From positions 1-64,000 of the forward strand of contig CALEMP010000204.1 of NCBI GenBank assembly GCA_937910685.1: a DNA stretch of 64,000 nucleotides, written 5' to 3'. This document shows, piece by piece, positions 1 through 8,564 of this stretch. Origin of the DNA: an uncultured bacterium. Lineage in GTDB: Bacteria > Planctomycetota > UBA1135 > GCA-002686595. The notes beneath the pieces were generated by a model. It was not told where the DNA came from and did not search any database. It was given only the letters and a program-made list of their open reading frames with translations. Position numbers and translations under genes: made by a program. Each line of letters starts with the position of its first letter. Within the stretch, counting starts at the first letter, position 1.

Positions 1-1590
1 AAAGAATTCAATCGCATTGCAGCGGAATTCACCAGCCTTGCAGATGCCTTCAAGACCCTCGGGGACGTGTACTACGAGTCCAACTCTTGGCAATACGTGG
101 CTCTCTCCCATGATGATAGCTACGAGAAAAAAAACCCGAACTACAAGGAAGCGGCCAAGGCCTATGCCCGTTGCGTGGAGACTCGCGAAGAGATCGGTCT
201 TAAGGATGTGATCTTCAAGGGCTTTGCGGTGCGCTTGAAGGCCTTGGAGAAGCTCGGGTACGGCAAGCCTCCTGAAGCGGGCTCCGCAGAGGCCGAGGCG
301 GCTGCAGAATATGCCCAACCGGTTGTGATCAGTTCGACTTTTGAGTTGCTCGAGGACATCGAGGCTATCCAGCGCCCCAATTACCGACTTGATGCGCACT
401 ATGCAATGTGGCCCACCCTAGCCCTCAAGGGGGTCGACTCCACCGCGACCTTCGATCGTATGGAAGGGGGTCCCACCGCCATTCGCACCAAGGCCAGCGA
501 AGTCATGCTGGACACGAACGGGGATGGAGAGGGGGATGTGACGGTTCCCTTGCGCGGCAAGACCCAGGCCATTCAATTGGAAATCGGGGATGGTGAAGCG
601 AAGCGCGGCTGGGGTTTCTTAGCGATCGTGGGCCACGAGAAATTGCAGTACCAGGGTTTGGAAATGAACGCTGCCCTGCAAGACAACTACGCGGGGATCT
701 ACTTGGCTCCCGCAGGTTCTGCGCGTTATGTGCTCGATGGAACTACCCTGCGGATCATTGACGAGAACCTCAACGGGGTCTATGGGGATGTACCCCTGAA
801 CTGGGGCAGCATTGGGCTTTCGGCCGACCACTTCGAGCCCGAGGTGGACTCCATTGTGATCGGAGACGCAACGAGGGCCGTGCCCTACAGCGAGTACATC
901 CAGATTGGGAAAGATTGGTACCAGCTTGAGTCCCTCAATGGTGGTGCGCAGTTGCAAGCCACGAGGGTTAAGTTCCCGACCGGTGAGCTGAAGCTCGCCT
1001 GGGGCAAGGGGCCCAAGCCTGACTTCCTGGTGGTCAAGGGCCGTGACCGGTTTGTGAACTGCTACTTTGACCTGACCTCCGCCAATAAGGTTGAGGTTCC
1101 CGTGGGCCGCTACACCATCAGCTATGGCCGGCTGTCCAAGGGCAAACGCCTACAGAGCATGAAGGCCCTGATCATCGGGGACGAGAGCACCAAGGCCTTT
1201 GACGTACCCGCTGGAGAAACCGTCGAGGTGGCGGCTGGGGGGCCTTTTGACTTGGACTTCAAGCTGGATTCAGGGGACGACAAGTTCACCGTGCCGGGGG
1301 CCAGCGTGGTGCTGGTCGGTCAAGCGGGGGAACGATACGAGCGCCTTTGGAACTGTGTGCTGGACCCTGCGGTATCTTGGCGCAAGACCGGCGCCAAGCG
1401 TGGAACCAAGGGTGAGGGCATGGGCGTTCACATGGATCGCGAGGCCATGGCCAAGTTCGGCTATGGGGCGGTCTGGTTCCCCAAGGACTTGGAAGTGAGC
1501 CTGCGCAAGGGAACGGAGGACTTTGAGGTCCAATTGGTGGTGAAGAAGAACAAGCTATTTGGCAAGATCACCTCTTCCTGGCGAGACTGA
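1..1590 (+). CDS. Hypothetical protein, C-terminal part (5' end outside window)
   Basis: The frame is open from base 1, so the true start lies upstream; 529 residues are visible, ending with TGA at 1588-1590. The first 90 or so visible residues are helical and TPR-like (AFKTLGDVYYES, then YKEAAKAYARCVETREE). The rest is beta-rich and contains two Asp/Gly loops that resemble calcium-binding loops: DTNGDGEGD near visible residue 171 and DENLNGVYGD near 254. No catalytic motif was recognised. A secreted or envelope protein is plausible, but the signal peptide would be outside the window. It sits 55 bases upstream of serS on the same strand, with no obvious functional link. Confidence 0.85.
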   Translation, partial: KEFNRIAAEFTSLADAFKTLGDVYYESNSWQYVALSHDDSYEKKNPNYKEAAKAYARCVETREEIGLKDVIFKGFAVRLKALEKLGYGKPPEAGSAEAEAAAEYAQPVVISSTFELLEDIEAIQRPNYRLDAHYAMWPTLALKGVDSTATFDRMEGGPTAIRTKASEVMLDTNGDGEGDVTVPLRGKTQAIQLEIGDGEAKRGWGFLAIVGHEKLQYQGLEMNAALQDNYAGIYLAPAGSARYVLDGTTLRIIDENLNGVYGDVPLNWGSIGLSADHFEPEVDSIVIGDATRAVPYSEYIQIGKDWYQLESLNGGAQLQATRVKFPTGELKLAWGKGPKPDFLVVKGRDRFVNCYFDLTSANKVEVPVGRYTISYGRLSKGKRLQSMKALIIGDESTKAFDVPAGETVEVAAGGPFDLDFKLDSGDDKFTVPGASVVLVGQAGERYERLWNCVLDPAVSWRKTGAKRGTKGEGMGVHMDREAMAKFGYGAVWFPKDLEVSLRKGTEDFEVQLVVKKNKLFGKITSSWRD

Positions 1591-1645
1591 TCCAGCCTGG
1601 ACTACGTTTTCCCCAAGACTTCCCTGATCGAACTTTTATACAGCC

Positions 1646-2926
1646 GTGTTAGACCTCAAGTACATTCGTCAAAATCCTGCCCTAGTGCGGGAAGGTGCGA
1701 CCAAGAAACACATTGTCTGCGACATCGATCGCATCTTGGAACTCGATGCCGCAAGCCGCGAGATGGGGGTCGAGATCGACCAACTGCGCCAAGGGCAAAA
1801 GCAGGCCGGGTCCAAGATTGCCCAGGCGTCCCCCGAGGAGCGTGGCCAGCTGGTTGCCGATCAACAGGCTACCAAGGCCGAGCTAAAAGCCCAAGAGGAG
1901 CGGCAGCAGCAAGTGACGGTTGAGTTGCAGGAACTCTTGTTGCGTGTGCCCATGCCCCCGGCAGAGGACGTGCCCGACGGCAAGGACGACGCGCAGAACG
2001 CTGAACTCCGGAAATGGGGTAAGCCCCGCAGCTTTGATTTTGAGGCTCGTTCCCACCAGGACCTCGGGGAGCTGCACGGCTGGATTGATGTGGAGCGTGG
2101 AGCACGCCTAGCGGGCAGCCGTAACTACCTGCTCAAGGGTGAGATCGTTCTTCTGGAATCCGCGATCCTGCGCTTTGCCCTGGACCAGATGGTGGAACGC
2201 GGCTTCACTCCGGTGACCGTGCCCACGCTGGTGCGAACCGAAGCCATGCGCGGTACGGGCTATTTCCCCGGCGGAGAAGACCAAGCCTACCGCTGTGACG
2301 ACCGGGACGATCTGTGGCTGGTGGGCACTGCCGAGGTGCCCTTGACCGCCATGCACGCGGGCGAGATCTTGGACGTGGCCGACCTGCCGATCAAATTCGT
2401 GGCCCAGTCCAGCTGCTATCGGCGGGAAGCGGGCACCTACGGCAAGGACACCCGTGGACTCTACCGTGTGCACCAGTTCCAAAAGGTCGAGCAGGTCATC
2501 ATTGATGTGGCCGACGAACAAAAGTCCCTCGAGCACCATGCGGCGATTTTGAACAACGCCGAGACCTTGATGCAATCCCTCGATTTGCCCTATAGGGTCG
2601 TCAACGTGTGCGGCGGCGACCTGGGCCAGGGTCAGGTGCAAAAGTTCGACATTGAAACCTGGATGCCGTCCCGGGAAGGCTATGGGGAAACCCACTCCGC
2701 GTCACGTTTCCATGACTTCCAGTCCCGGCGCTTGGACCTGCGCTATCGGGGCGAGGACGGCAAGGTGGCTCACTGCCATACCTTGAACAATACAGTGGCT
2801 GCCTCCACGCGTATGCTGATTGCCCTGCTGGAAAACCACCAGAATGAAGACGGCTCGGTGAATGTGCCGGAACCCCTCAGGCCCTACATGGGCGGGCGCG
2901 ACTTGATCGGGAAAGCGGGAAGCTGA
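1646..2926 (+). CDS. serS: Seryl-tRNA synthetase
   Basis: This enzyme charges tRNA-Ser (and tRNA-Sec, where present) with serine in the cytosol. The 426-residue length is normal for bacterial SerRS. The N-terminus MLDLKYIRQNP and the helical arm at about residues 27-100 are typical. Class II motif 2 (SSCYRREAGTYGKDTRGLYRVHQF split over two short blocks) and motif 3 (NNTVAASTRMLIALLEN) are intact. The start is GTG at 1646, chosen because the family N-terminus begins there. No Shine-Dalgarno sequence is visible, and a TATACA box lies only a few bases upstream, so a very short leader or leaderless message is possible. Its stop directly abuts the stop of the convergent gspJ gene, with no spacer. 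SerRS would also make the Ser-tRNA-Sec needed for the selenoprotein proposed at 30321-31430. Confidence 0.97.
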   Translation: MLDLKYIRQNPALVREGATKKHIVCDIDRILELDAASREMGVEIDQLRQGQKQAGSKIAQASPEERGQLVADQQATKAELKAQEERQQQVTVELQELLLRVPMPPAEDVPDGKDDAQNAELRKWGKPRSFDFEARSHQDLGELHGWIDVERGARLAGSRNYLLKGEIVLLESAILRFALDQMVERGFTPVTVPTLVRTEAMRGTGYFPGGEDQAYRCDDRDDLWLVGTAEVPLTAMHAGEILDVADLPIKFVAQSSCYRREAGTYGKDTRGLYRVHQFQKVEQVIIDVADEQKSLEHHAAILNNAETLMQSLDLPYRVVNVCGGDLGQGQVQKFDIETWMPSREGYGETHSASRFHDFQSRRLDLRYRGEDGKVAHCHTLNNTVAASTRMLIALLENHQNEDGSVNVPEPLRPYMGGRDLIGKAGS

Positions 2927-3856
2927 TCAGCCGTCCGATTTGCCGTCACCGCCACCACCGCGGCCGCCACCAGTTGAGCCCTTAGTAGCACGCCCGTCTC
3001 CTTCTCCGGGCAGGGGGCCGTCGAGGCCAATACCTCTGCCGCCTCCGCCCCCCGGCAAGCCGCCCACCACCGGGTCTGAGGCCCCTCCTGCGGCTTCTGA
3101 GGGCACCGGGATAGCCAAGCGCGGGGTGTCTTCCTGAGCGATGCGCAGGTTGTCGGGGAAGCGCACGATCCGTGTGTAGGTCACCACCCGATCCCCCGGG
3201 CTGGAGCGTACGAGCTGTTCGCGCAAGAGGCGCGGGGCCAATTCAAGGGTGACCGAAACCTTGACCCAGACGGGAAGGCCCGAGGTTTCTTCCTCACCCT
3301 CCTGGTTGCCCCAATCTTCAAGGGGGTCGGCGTCGAGGCCCTCTTCGCCGTAGGCTTGGATGTCCAAGCTCAACACCCGGTCATGCAGGAAGGTGTAGCG
3401 CCCACCCTCGAAGGGTTCGTTGTCGATACCCAGGTCTTCCCGGCGGAAGAGTTCCAGGAATTCATCGTACTCGGGGTTGGGCCGGGCCACATAGCCCACT
3501 TCGTTCATGTCCGCGCGCACAGGGCGATTGTCAAAAACCTCCCACTCCTTACCGTCGGTGGTGGTTACGAAGTCGATGCGATCCGCATCCAAGCCCAATT
3601 CAACCCGGTTACGAATGCTGAGCAGCTGATGGTGGGGGCGGTCGAGAATGCTCAAGCCCAGCAAGTCGCGCTCGATGAGATCAACGATCGCCGGTCCCGC
3701 CAGCATGGTCTCTTGCGTGTTGTGGATGTGATCGCGGGTGGTGCGTACGGTGGTCAACATGCGCGTGATGCTGGTGAGCATCAGCGCCATGATCAGCAGT
3801 GCGACGAGGACTTCAATCATGGTGAAGCCCCGGCGGTCTTGGAGGTTGAATTTCAC
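2927..3856 (-). CDS. gspJ: Type II secretion pseudopilin GspJ-like, glycine-rich tail
   Basis: This is a minor pseudopilin expected at the tip of the type II secretion pseudopilus. The class III prepilin leader is clear: MKFNLQDRRG followed by FTMIEVL, with the invariant Glu at +5 and a hydrophobic helix. The 309 residues are longer than usual because the last 70 or so form a Gly/Pro/Ser-rich, probably disordered tail (GGLPGGGGGRGIG and further runs). The start overlaps the gspI stop by four bases (ATGA). It is the last gene of the gsp operon and ends back to back with serS. The J assignment rests on order and size; H, I and J pseudopilins are hard to tell apart by sequence alone. Confidence 0.8.
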   Translation of the reverse strand: MKFNLQDRRGFTMIEVLVALLIMALMLTSITRMLTTVRTTRDHIHNTQETMLAGPAIVDLIERDLLGLSILDRPHHQLLSIRNRVELGLDADRIDFVTTTDGKEWEVFDNRPVRADMNEVGYVARPNPEYDEFLELFRREDLGIDNEPFEGGRYTFLHDRVLSLDIQAYGEEGLDADPLEDWGNQEGEEETSGLPVWVKVSVTLELAPRLLREQLVRSSPGDRVVTYTRIVRFPDNLRIAQEDTPRLAIPVPSEAAGGASDPVVGGLPGGGGGRGIGLDGPLPGEGDGRATKGSTGGGRGGGGDGKSDG

Positions 3857-4506
3857 TTGCGATCTCCCTGGGGTGGGGCGGCACCGCCACCGCCACCGGC
3901 ACCGGCATTGGGGTCTTGGTCGTCACCGGGTAAGGCGGCGTCCTCGATGTTCTCTTCGTCTTCGGTCAAGTAGACCTGACCCCAGGCATACCAGCGTTCG
4001 AGTTCCACGAAGTTGTCCATCTGCTCCAGACCCGGAAGGGTTGGGAATGAGACCCGGATGCGAACCTTTTCGAAGGGCTCTTCGGTCTCCTCGTCAGCCA
4101 AGTCCGGGTTATCGTCCAGCTCGCGCTCGCGGTTGAACTTCCAGTTATCGAAGCGCTGGGGATTCAAGTCGTGGGCATCGTCGCCCATGCGGGCGGGCTC
4201 TAGGGGTTCGTCGCCCAAGGCCAACTCGTAGGAGTACATGGGGCGGTCCTTGCTGGCAAAGGTGCCGTAGCGCAGGGATTCCAGGTCCTCTGCCCAGAGG
4301 CCGGAGGCGATTTCACCGAGCATCTCCAAGCTCAATTCGCGCGCAATCTTGAGGCGCTGGGTATGTGCGGCGGTTTGGGTGGCACCGTGCAGTGCTTGAA
4401 CGGAAGCCGCTAAGGTGATGCCCACGATAGCGATCGTGATGGCGGCTTCAACGAGGGTAAACCCCGCACGGGATAGTTGGGCGGTCAGGGGGCGGGAGAG
4501 CTTCAA
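3853..4506 (-). CDS. gspI: Type II secretion pseudopilin GspI-like
   Basis: This 217-residue minor pseudopilin carries a prepilin leader cleaved before FTLVEAA, with Glu at +5, followed by the N-terminal hydrophobic helix. The C-terminus ends in a short glycine/proline tail (AGAGGGGGAAPPQGDRK), echoing the longer tail of the neighbouring gspJ product. It overlaps gspH upstream and gspJ downstream by four bases each, so translation is probably coupled. The middle region has many acidic residues (DNPDLADEETEEPFEK), as often seen in calcium-dependent pseudopilins, though no specific site can be shown. GspI is assigned from position and size. Confidence 0.78.
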   Translation of the reverse strand: MKLSRPLTAQLSRAGFTLVEAAITIAIVGITLAASVQALHGATQTAAHTQRLKIARELSLEMLGEIASGLWAEDLESLRYGTFASKDRPMYSYELALGDEPLEPARMGDDAHDLNPQRFDNWKFNRERELDDNPDLADEETEEPFEKVRIRVSFPTLPGLEQMDNFVELERWYAWGQVYLTEDEENIEDAALPGDDQDPNAGAGGGGGAAPPQGDRK

Positions 4507-5072
4507 TTGAAATCCAGGTCCGTGGGATAGTCGCGTTCATAGATCCCTTCGTGGAAGCGGATCAAACCCGTAAGGGGCAGAACTTCCAGTGTGAAGGATA
4601 TCTCGTATAGCGGTTGGGAAATCTGAACGATGTGGTCTGATGCGGAGCCTAGGGGGTCAAATCGCACACGCACTAACTCTTCGGTGTAGATCGTGCCAGC
4701 CAGAGTCACGGAATCAAAGACCACCCCTTGGCGCAGGTGCTCCCAATTGGTGGCTCGGCGGAATTCCTCGGGGTCCACTCCCTCAATCCAGGGCTGGCCG
4801 TCCAGGGAGAGGGGCGTGATCATGCGGTAGCGATGCTCCACCATGTCGTACTCGACAAAGTACTCCGAGTTGCGCGAGACCGATTCCGAACGGGCCTGGC
4901 GCAGGACGTCGGCTAGGTCGCGGACCGAGGTGTTGAGGCGTTCGCGGGGCACGAACGCATCAAAGGAGACCGACACCGTATAGGTGACCATGGCCATAAT
5001 CACTAGCACGATACCCAGCTCCAAAATGGTGAAGCCGGATCGTGAACTGAGACTATGGAGTTTGACTTTCAA
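4503..5072 (-). CDS. gspH: Type II secretion pseudopilin GspH-like
   Basis: This 189-residue pseudopilin has the leader MKVKLHSLSSRSG followed by FTILELG, with the Glu at +5 and a hydrophobic helix to about residue 35. It then has the GspH/FimT-type continuation (RDLADVLRQARSESVSRNSEY), where the N-terminal helix leads to a beta-rich head. It lies 16 bases after gspG and overlaps gspI by four bases. Membership of the pseudopilin family is certain from the leader; the H label rests on the RQARSES-like segment and gene order. Confidence 0.82.
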   Translation of the reverse strand: MKVKLHSLSSRSGFTILELGIVLVIMAMVTYTVSVSFDAFVPRERLNTSVRDLADVLRQARSESVSRNSEYFVEYDMVEHRYRMITPLSLDGQPWIEGVDPEEFRRATNWEHLRQGVVFDSVTLAGTIYTEELVRVRFDPLGSASDHIVQISQPLYEISFTLEVLPLTGLIRFHEGIYERDYPTDLDFN

Positions 5073-5088
5073 AGGACTGAGCCAATGC

Positions 5089-5529
5089 CTAGATCTCTTG
5101 GTCGCGGATCATGGCGTAGGTGAGGTCTCGATCTTCGCCTTCGCCGCCCGGCTGCCCGTCTCGGCCGAGGGTGCGCAACTCGTACTCGTTGCTACCGCCG
5201 GAGGGGGCGAGGTACTCGTACTCGACGCCCCAGGGATCCTTGGGCACCGTTTTCTGGTTGAGAAACTGGCGGCCGTTGTCGTCGGGCCTGACCAAGTCCT
5301 CAATGGAGTCGGGGAAGCGACCGTTGCTGATCATGTACTGATCGAGGGCTTGGGCGATGGCAGGCAGGTCGGCCTTGGCCTTGCCAGTCTTGGCGTCGGA
5401 GAGCCGGTCAAGGACCTTGGGCACCACTACAGTCGATAGCAGGCCGATGATCAAAATAACCACCATCAGTTCGGCGATGGAGAAGCCGGCGTTGCCCTTA
5501 GGGGCGCTGCGGATGTTTTGGATTTTCAT
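5089..5529 (-). CDS. gspG: Type II secretion major pseudopilin GspG
   Basis: This is the main subunit of the type II secretion pseudopilus. The prepilin leader precedes FSIAELMVVILIIGLL, with Glu at +5. The family-typical sequence follows: KAKADLPAIAQALDQY, then the YMISNGRFPDSIEDLV segment, PKDPWGVEYEY, and a C-terminal loop (TLGRDGQPGGEGEDRD) matching the conserved calcium-binding loop of GspG. The length of 146 residues is normal. It lies 27 bases downstream of gspF and 16 bases upstream of gspH. A prepilin peptidase (GspO/PilD) is required to process it and is not in this window. Confidence 0.95.
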   Translation of the reverse strand: MKIQNIRSAPKGNAGFSIAELMVVILIIGLLSTVVVPKVLDRLSDAKTGKAKADLPAIAQALDQYMISNGRFPDSIEDLVRPDDNGRQFLNQKTVPKDPWGVEYEYLAPSGGSNEYELRTLGRDGQPGGEGEDRDLTYAMIRDQEI

Positions 5530-5556
5530 GGCTGGTGGGCGGGTGTTTCCCGCGGG

Positions 5557-6816
5557 TTAGATTTGGCCGATCTCTAGGATCGGCTGGACAATGGCGTAGA
5601 CGATGAAGCCTACAACGCCGGCGAGAAGTACGATCATGATCGGCTCCAAGAGGGCTGTGAGCCGTTCCGTAACCACATCGATTTCCTCGTCAAAGGCAAT
5701 GGCGATGCGGTCGAGCATCTGTTCGAGGTCGCCGGACTGTTCGCCCACAGCAACCATATAGCCCACCACGGAAGGGAAGGCGCCGGACTGCTTGAGGGGG
5801 CCCGAGATGTCCGCTCCCTCGATGACTCGTTGGGAGATGTGGGCCGTTGCGTCGCTGATCACCCGGTTGCCCACAACCTTTTGGGTAATGGCTAGGGACT
5901 GGATGACCGGCACGCCCGACTGCAAGAGGGTCGAGAGCGTGCGTGTGAAGCGTCCCACGGCCGCCTTCCGTAGCAGCTCTCCTAGGACGGGTACGCGCAG
6001 TAGGCTGCGGTCGATCCAGAGCTGCCCCGCGTCGCTGGTGCGATAGATTCGCTCCACGCCGAATGAGATTGCTCCGAGGCCGCCAATGATAGCCCACCAC
6101 CAATTCTGGACCACGTTGCTGACCATGATCAGCACCCTTGTGGCAGGTGGCAGAACCTTGCCCTGCTCAATCAGCATGGCGGTGATTTCGGGCACCACCT
6201 TGGCCATCAGAATGGTGACCACCATGATACCGATCACGACCATCATGGCGGGATAGGTCAAGGCGCCGACGATTTTGCGGCGCATGGCTCGCTGGGCTTG
6301 CATGTAGTCGGCAAGCCTCGAGAGAACTATGTCCAAGTTGCCAGCAGCCTGGCCTGCGGAAACCATGTTGATGTACATCTCAGTGAACCAGCCCGGGTGC
6401 TGGCTCAGGGCGTCGGCCATGCTGGTGCCCTCTTGGATACTCTCGCGGATTTGGCGCAGCATGGTTTCCATGCGCTTGTGCTCGGACTGCTCCACGAGGG
6501 CCGAGATCGATTCGGTGAGGGGGATGCCTGAGCCCAAGAGGGTTGCCATCTGGCGGGTCATGCCCAGAACCAACTCGGTCTCTCGGGTACCAGGTCCCTG
6601 GGCGGCGGAGCGCGCTTCCATGATGCGCCCGAACAAGCCGACCTTCTCCTTGGAGCCCTTCTTGCGGCTCTTACCTCCGCGGGTTTCGGTCAGTTTCGTG
6701 ACCAAGAGTTCCTTCTTGCGCAGCTTTTGCCGTGCGTCTCGTTCGGAGTCCGCATCCACGATGCCCTTGGAGGTGACTCCTCCATTGGCAAAGGCGATGT
6801 ATTCGTAAATGGGCAT
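5557..6816 (-). CDS. gspF: Type II secretion inner-membrane platform protein GspF
   Basis: This inner-membrane protein links the secretion ATPase to the pseudopilus. The N-terminus (MPIYEYIAF, then SERDARQKLRKKELLVT) and the two T2SF domains are typical. The first domain begins with RQMATLLGSGIPLTESISAL; the second with FTRTLSTLLQSGVPVIQSLAI. Each is followed by transmembrane helices, including the C-terminal PIMIVLLAGVVGFIVYAIVQPIL. The length of 419 residues is usual. It sits between gspE (27 bases) and gspG (27 bases) in one transcription unit. Confidence 0.95.
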   Translation of the reverse strand: MPIYEYIAFANGGVTSKGIVDADSERDARQKLRKKELLVTKLTETRGGKSRKKGSKEKVGLFGRIMEARSAAQGPGTRETELVLGMTRQMATLLGSGIPLTESISALVEQSEHKRMETMLRQIRESIQEGTSMADALSQHPGWFTEMYINMVSAGQAAGNLDIVLSRLADYMQAQRAMRRKIVGALTYPAMMVVIGIMVVTILMAKVVPEITAMLIEQGKVLPPATRVLIMVSNVVQNWWWAIIGGLGAISFGVERIYRTSDAGQLWIDRSLLRVPVLGELLRKAAVGRFTRTLSTLLQSGVPVIQSLAITQKVVGNRVISDATAHISQRVIEGADISGPLKQSGAFPSVVGYMVAVGEQSGDLEQMLDRIAIAFDEEIDVVTERLTALLEPIMIVLLAGVVGFIVYAIVQPILEIGQI

Positions 6817-6843
6817 GGGGGATTTCGAGGGGCGCAGCGGGTT

Positions 6844-8550
6844 TTAGTCCACGTCCAATTGGGTCACGCGTAGGACTTCGTCGGGAGTGGTCAGGCGCTC
6901 TGTGATTTTGATTCGTCCATCTTCACGCAGGGTAATCAAGCCGCGCTTGACTGCGGCGCGTTTGATGTCCGTTGCGTTGCCGCCCTCCATGATCTGGGTG
7001 CGCAGGTCCTCGGACACGGGCAAGAACTCATAGATAGCGGTCCGGCCCGCATAGCCCGATTGGAAACACTCATCGCAGCCTGCGCCGTAGGTCATCTTGT
7101 GATCCACAGCGTCAGGGGAAAGTCCGACCTCCTTGAGCTTGGCCGCCCATTCAGCGCTGCAGGGTTCGGTCACCGCGCAGTGGGTGCAAACCGTACGCAC
7201 CAGGCGCTGGGCGATGATCAAGACGATGGAGGAAGCCACCAGGTAGGGTTCGACCCCCTGGTCGATCATCCGTGTGATGGTGGAGGGGGCATCGTTGGTG
7301 TGAACCGTCGAGAACACAAGGTGACCGGTCAAGGCGGCGCGAATGGCGACCTCAGCGGTTTCCAAGTCACGGATTTCGCCCACCATCATCACGTCAGGAT
7401 CCTGTCGCAAGAAGGAGCGCAGCCCCGTGGCGAAAGTCAGTCCCTTCTTGGTGTTGACTTGCACCTGGGAAACGCCAGCCAGGGCATATTCCACCGGATC
7501 TTCGATGGTCAACACGTTTTTCTTGGTCGTGTCGATCTCGGACATGGACGCATAGAGCGTCGTCGTCTTGCCAGAACCTGTGGGCCCAGTGACCAAGATG
7601 ATTCCGTGGTTGTAGCCGAGGTAATGCTCGAGCATATCGATGTTGTGCTGGGCGAGACCGATCTCGTGCAAGCGGTAGAGCTTGGCGGTCTTGTCCAAAA
7701 GACGCATCACGATGCGTTCGCCGTCGGTGGTGGGGATGGAGCTGACGCGCACGTCGACTTCCCCGTCACCGATCTTGATCGTGGCCCGCCCATCCTGGGG
7801 TAGGCGTCGTTCGGCAATGTCCATCTTGGCCATGACCTTGACACGACTGATGATCGCGTCTTGCACCCGACGGGGGATCGAGTCCATGTCGTAGAGGATG
7901 CCGTCAATCCGGAAGCGCACCTGCATACGATCCGCATAGGGTTGATAGTGCACGTCCGAAGCGCGCAGCTTGAGGGCCTGGAACAGGATCGTGTTGACCA
8001 GCTTGATGATCGGTGCCTTGTTCGAGACGTCGAGGACGTCCTCGGCTTCGTCGATCTCGGCGGCCATGCTGCCGATGTCCGCGTCATCGGAGACCGCGTC
8101 GAGGGCTTCGTCCACCCCGTCAGCCTTGTGGCGGTAGGCCCGCGCGATCAAGGCGGTGATTTCCAACCGGGGGGCAATCACTGCGTCGACTTCGACACCC
8201 AAGAGGGCAGCGAGGTCGTCCATGGGGTTGGGGGCGAGGGGCTGGCAGGTGGCCACCTTAATTGTCCCGTTCTCGGATTCCTCCAGAGCGATTAAGTTGT
8301 AGTTGCGGGCAAAGTGCACGGGCACGTTGTCCACAAAACTGGTGGGTACCTTGGTGCCCTCTAGGCTCTTGCGGAATTCAAACCCGAGCAGCTTGGCATA
8401 GATCTGCAGCAGGGTTGCCTCGTCGAGGTAATCGCGCTGCAGGATACTGCGGTCAAGGGAATCCCCGCTGCGCGCCGACAACTGTCGGCACTCTTCGAGG
8501 CGATCGCGGGTGAGCCCCGCGTCGATGAGCATGTCAGAAATGCTGGCCAT
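6844..8550 (-). CDS. gspE: Type II secretion ATPase GspE
   Basis: This cytosolic hexameric ATPase drives pseudopilus assembly. The 568-residue protein has an N-terminal GspE-type domain (about 1-150), then the ATPase core. Visible motifs are Walker A at residues 322-329 (GPTGSGKT), Asp box and Walker B (FLRQDPDVMMVGEIRD), and His box (TGHLVFSTVHTNDAP). The two CxxC pairs of the metal-binding insert (CTHC and CDEC) mark GspE/PilB-type ATPases. gspD ends 14 bases upstream. An acidic linker (residues 144-175) separates the N-terminal domain from the core. Confidence 0.95.
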   Translation of the reverse strand: MASISDMLIDAGLTRDRLEECRQLSARSGDSLDRSILQRDYLDEATLLQIYAKLLGFEFRKSLEGTKVPTSFVDNVPVHFARNYNLIALEESENGTIKVATCQPLAPNPMDDLAALLGVEVDAVIAPRLEITALIARAYRHKADGVDEALDAVSDDADIGSMAAEIDEAEDVLDVSNKAPIIKLVNTILFQALKLRASDVHYQPYADRMQVRFRIDGILYDMDSIPRRVQDAIISRVKVMAKMDIAERRLPQDGRATIKIGDGEVDVRVSSIPTTDGERIVMRLLDKTAKLYRLHEIGLAQHNIDMLEHYLGYNHGIILVTGPTGSGKTTTLYASMSEIDTTKKNVLTIEDPVEYALAGVSQVQVNTKKGLTFATGLRSFLRQDPDVMMVGEIRDLETAEVAIRAALTGHLVFSTVHTNDAPSTITRMIDQGVEPYLVASSIVLIIAQRLVRTVCTHCAVTEPCSAEWAAKLKEVGLSPDAVDHKMTYGAGCDECFQSGYAGRTAIYEFLPVSEDLRTQIMEGGNATDIKRAAVKRGLITLREDGRIKITERLTTPDEVLRVTQLDVD

Positions 8551-8564
8551 GATTGAAGAGACGC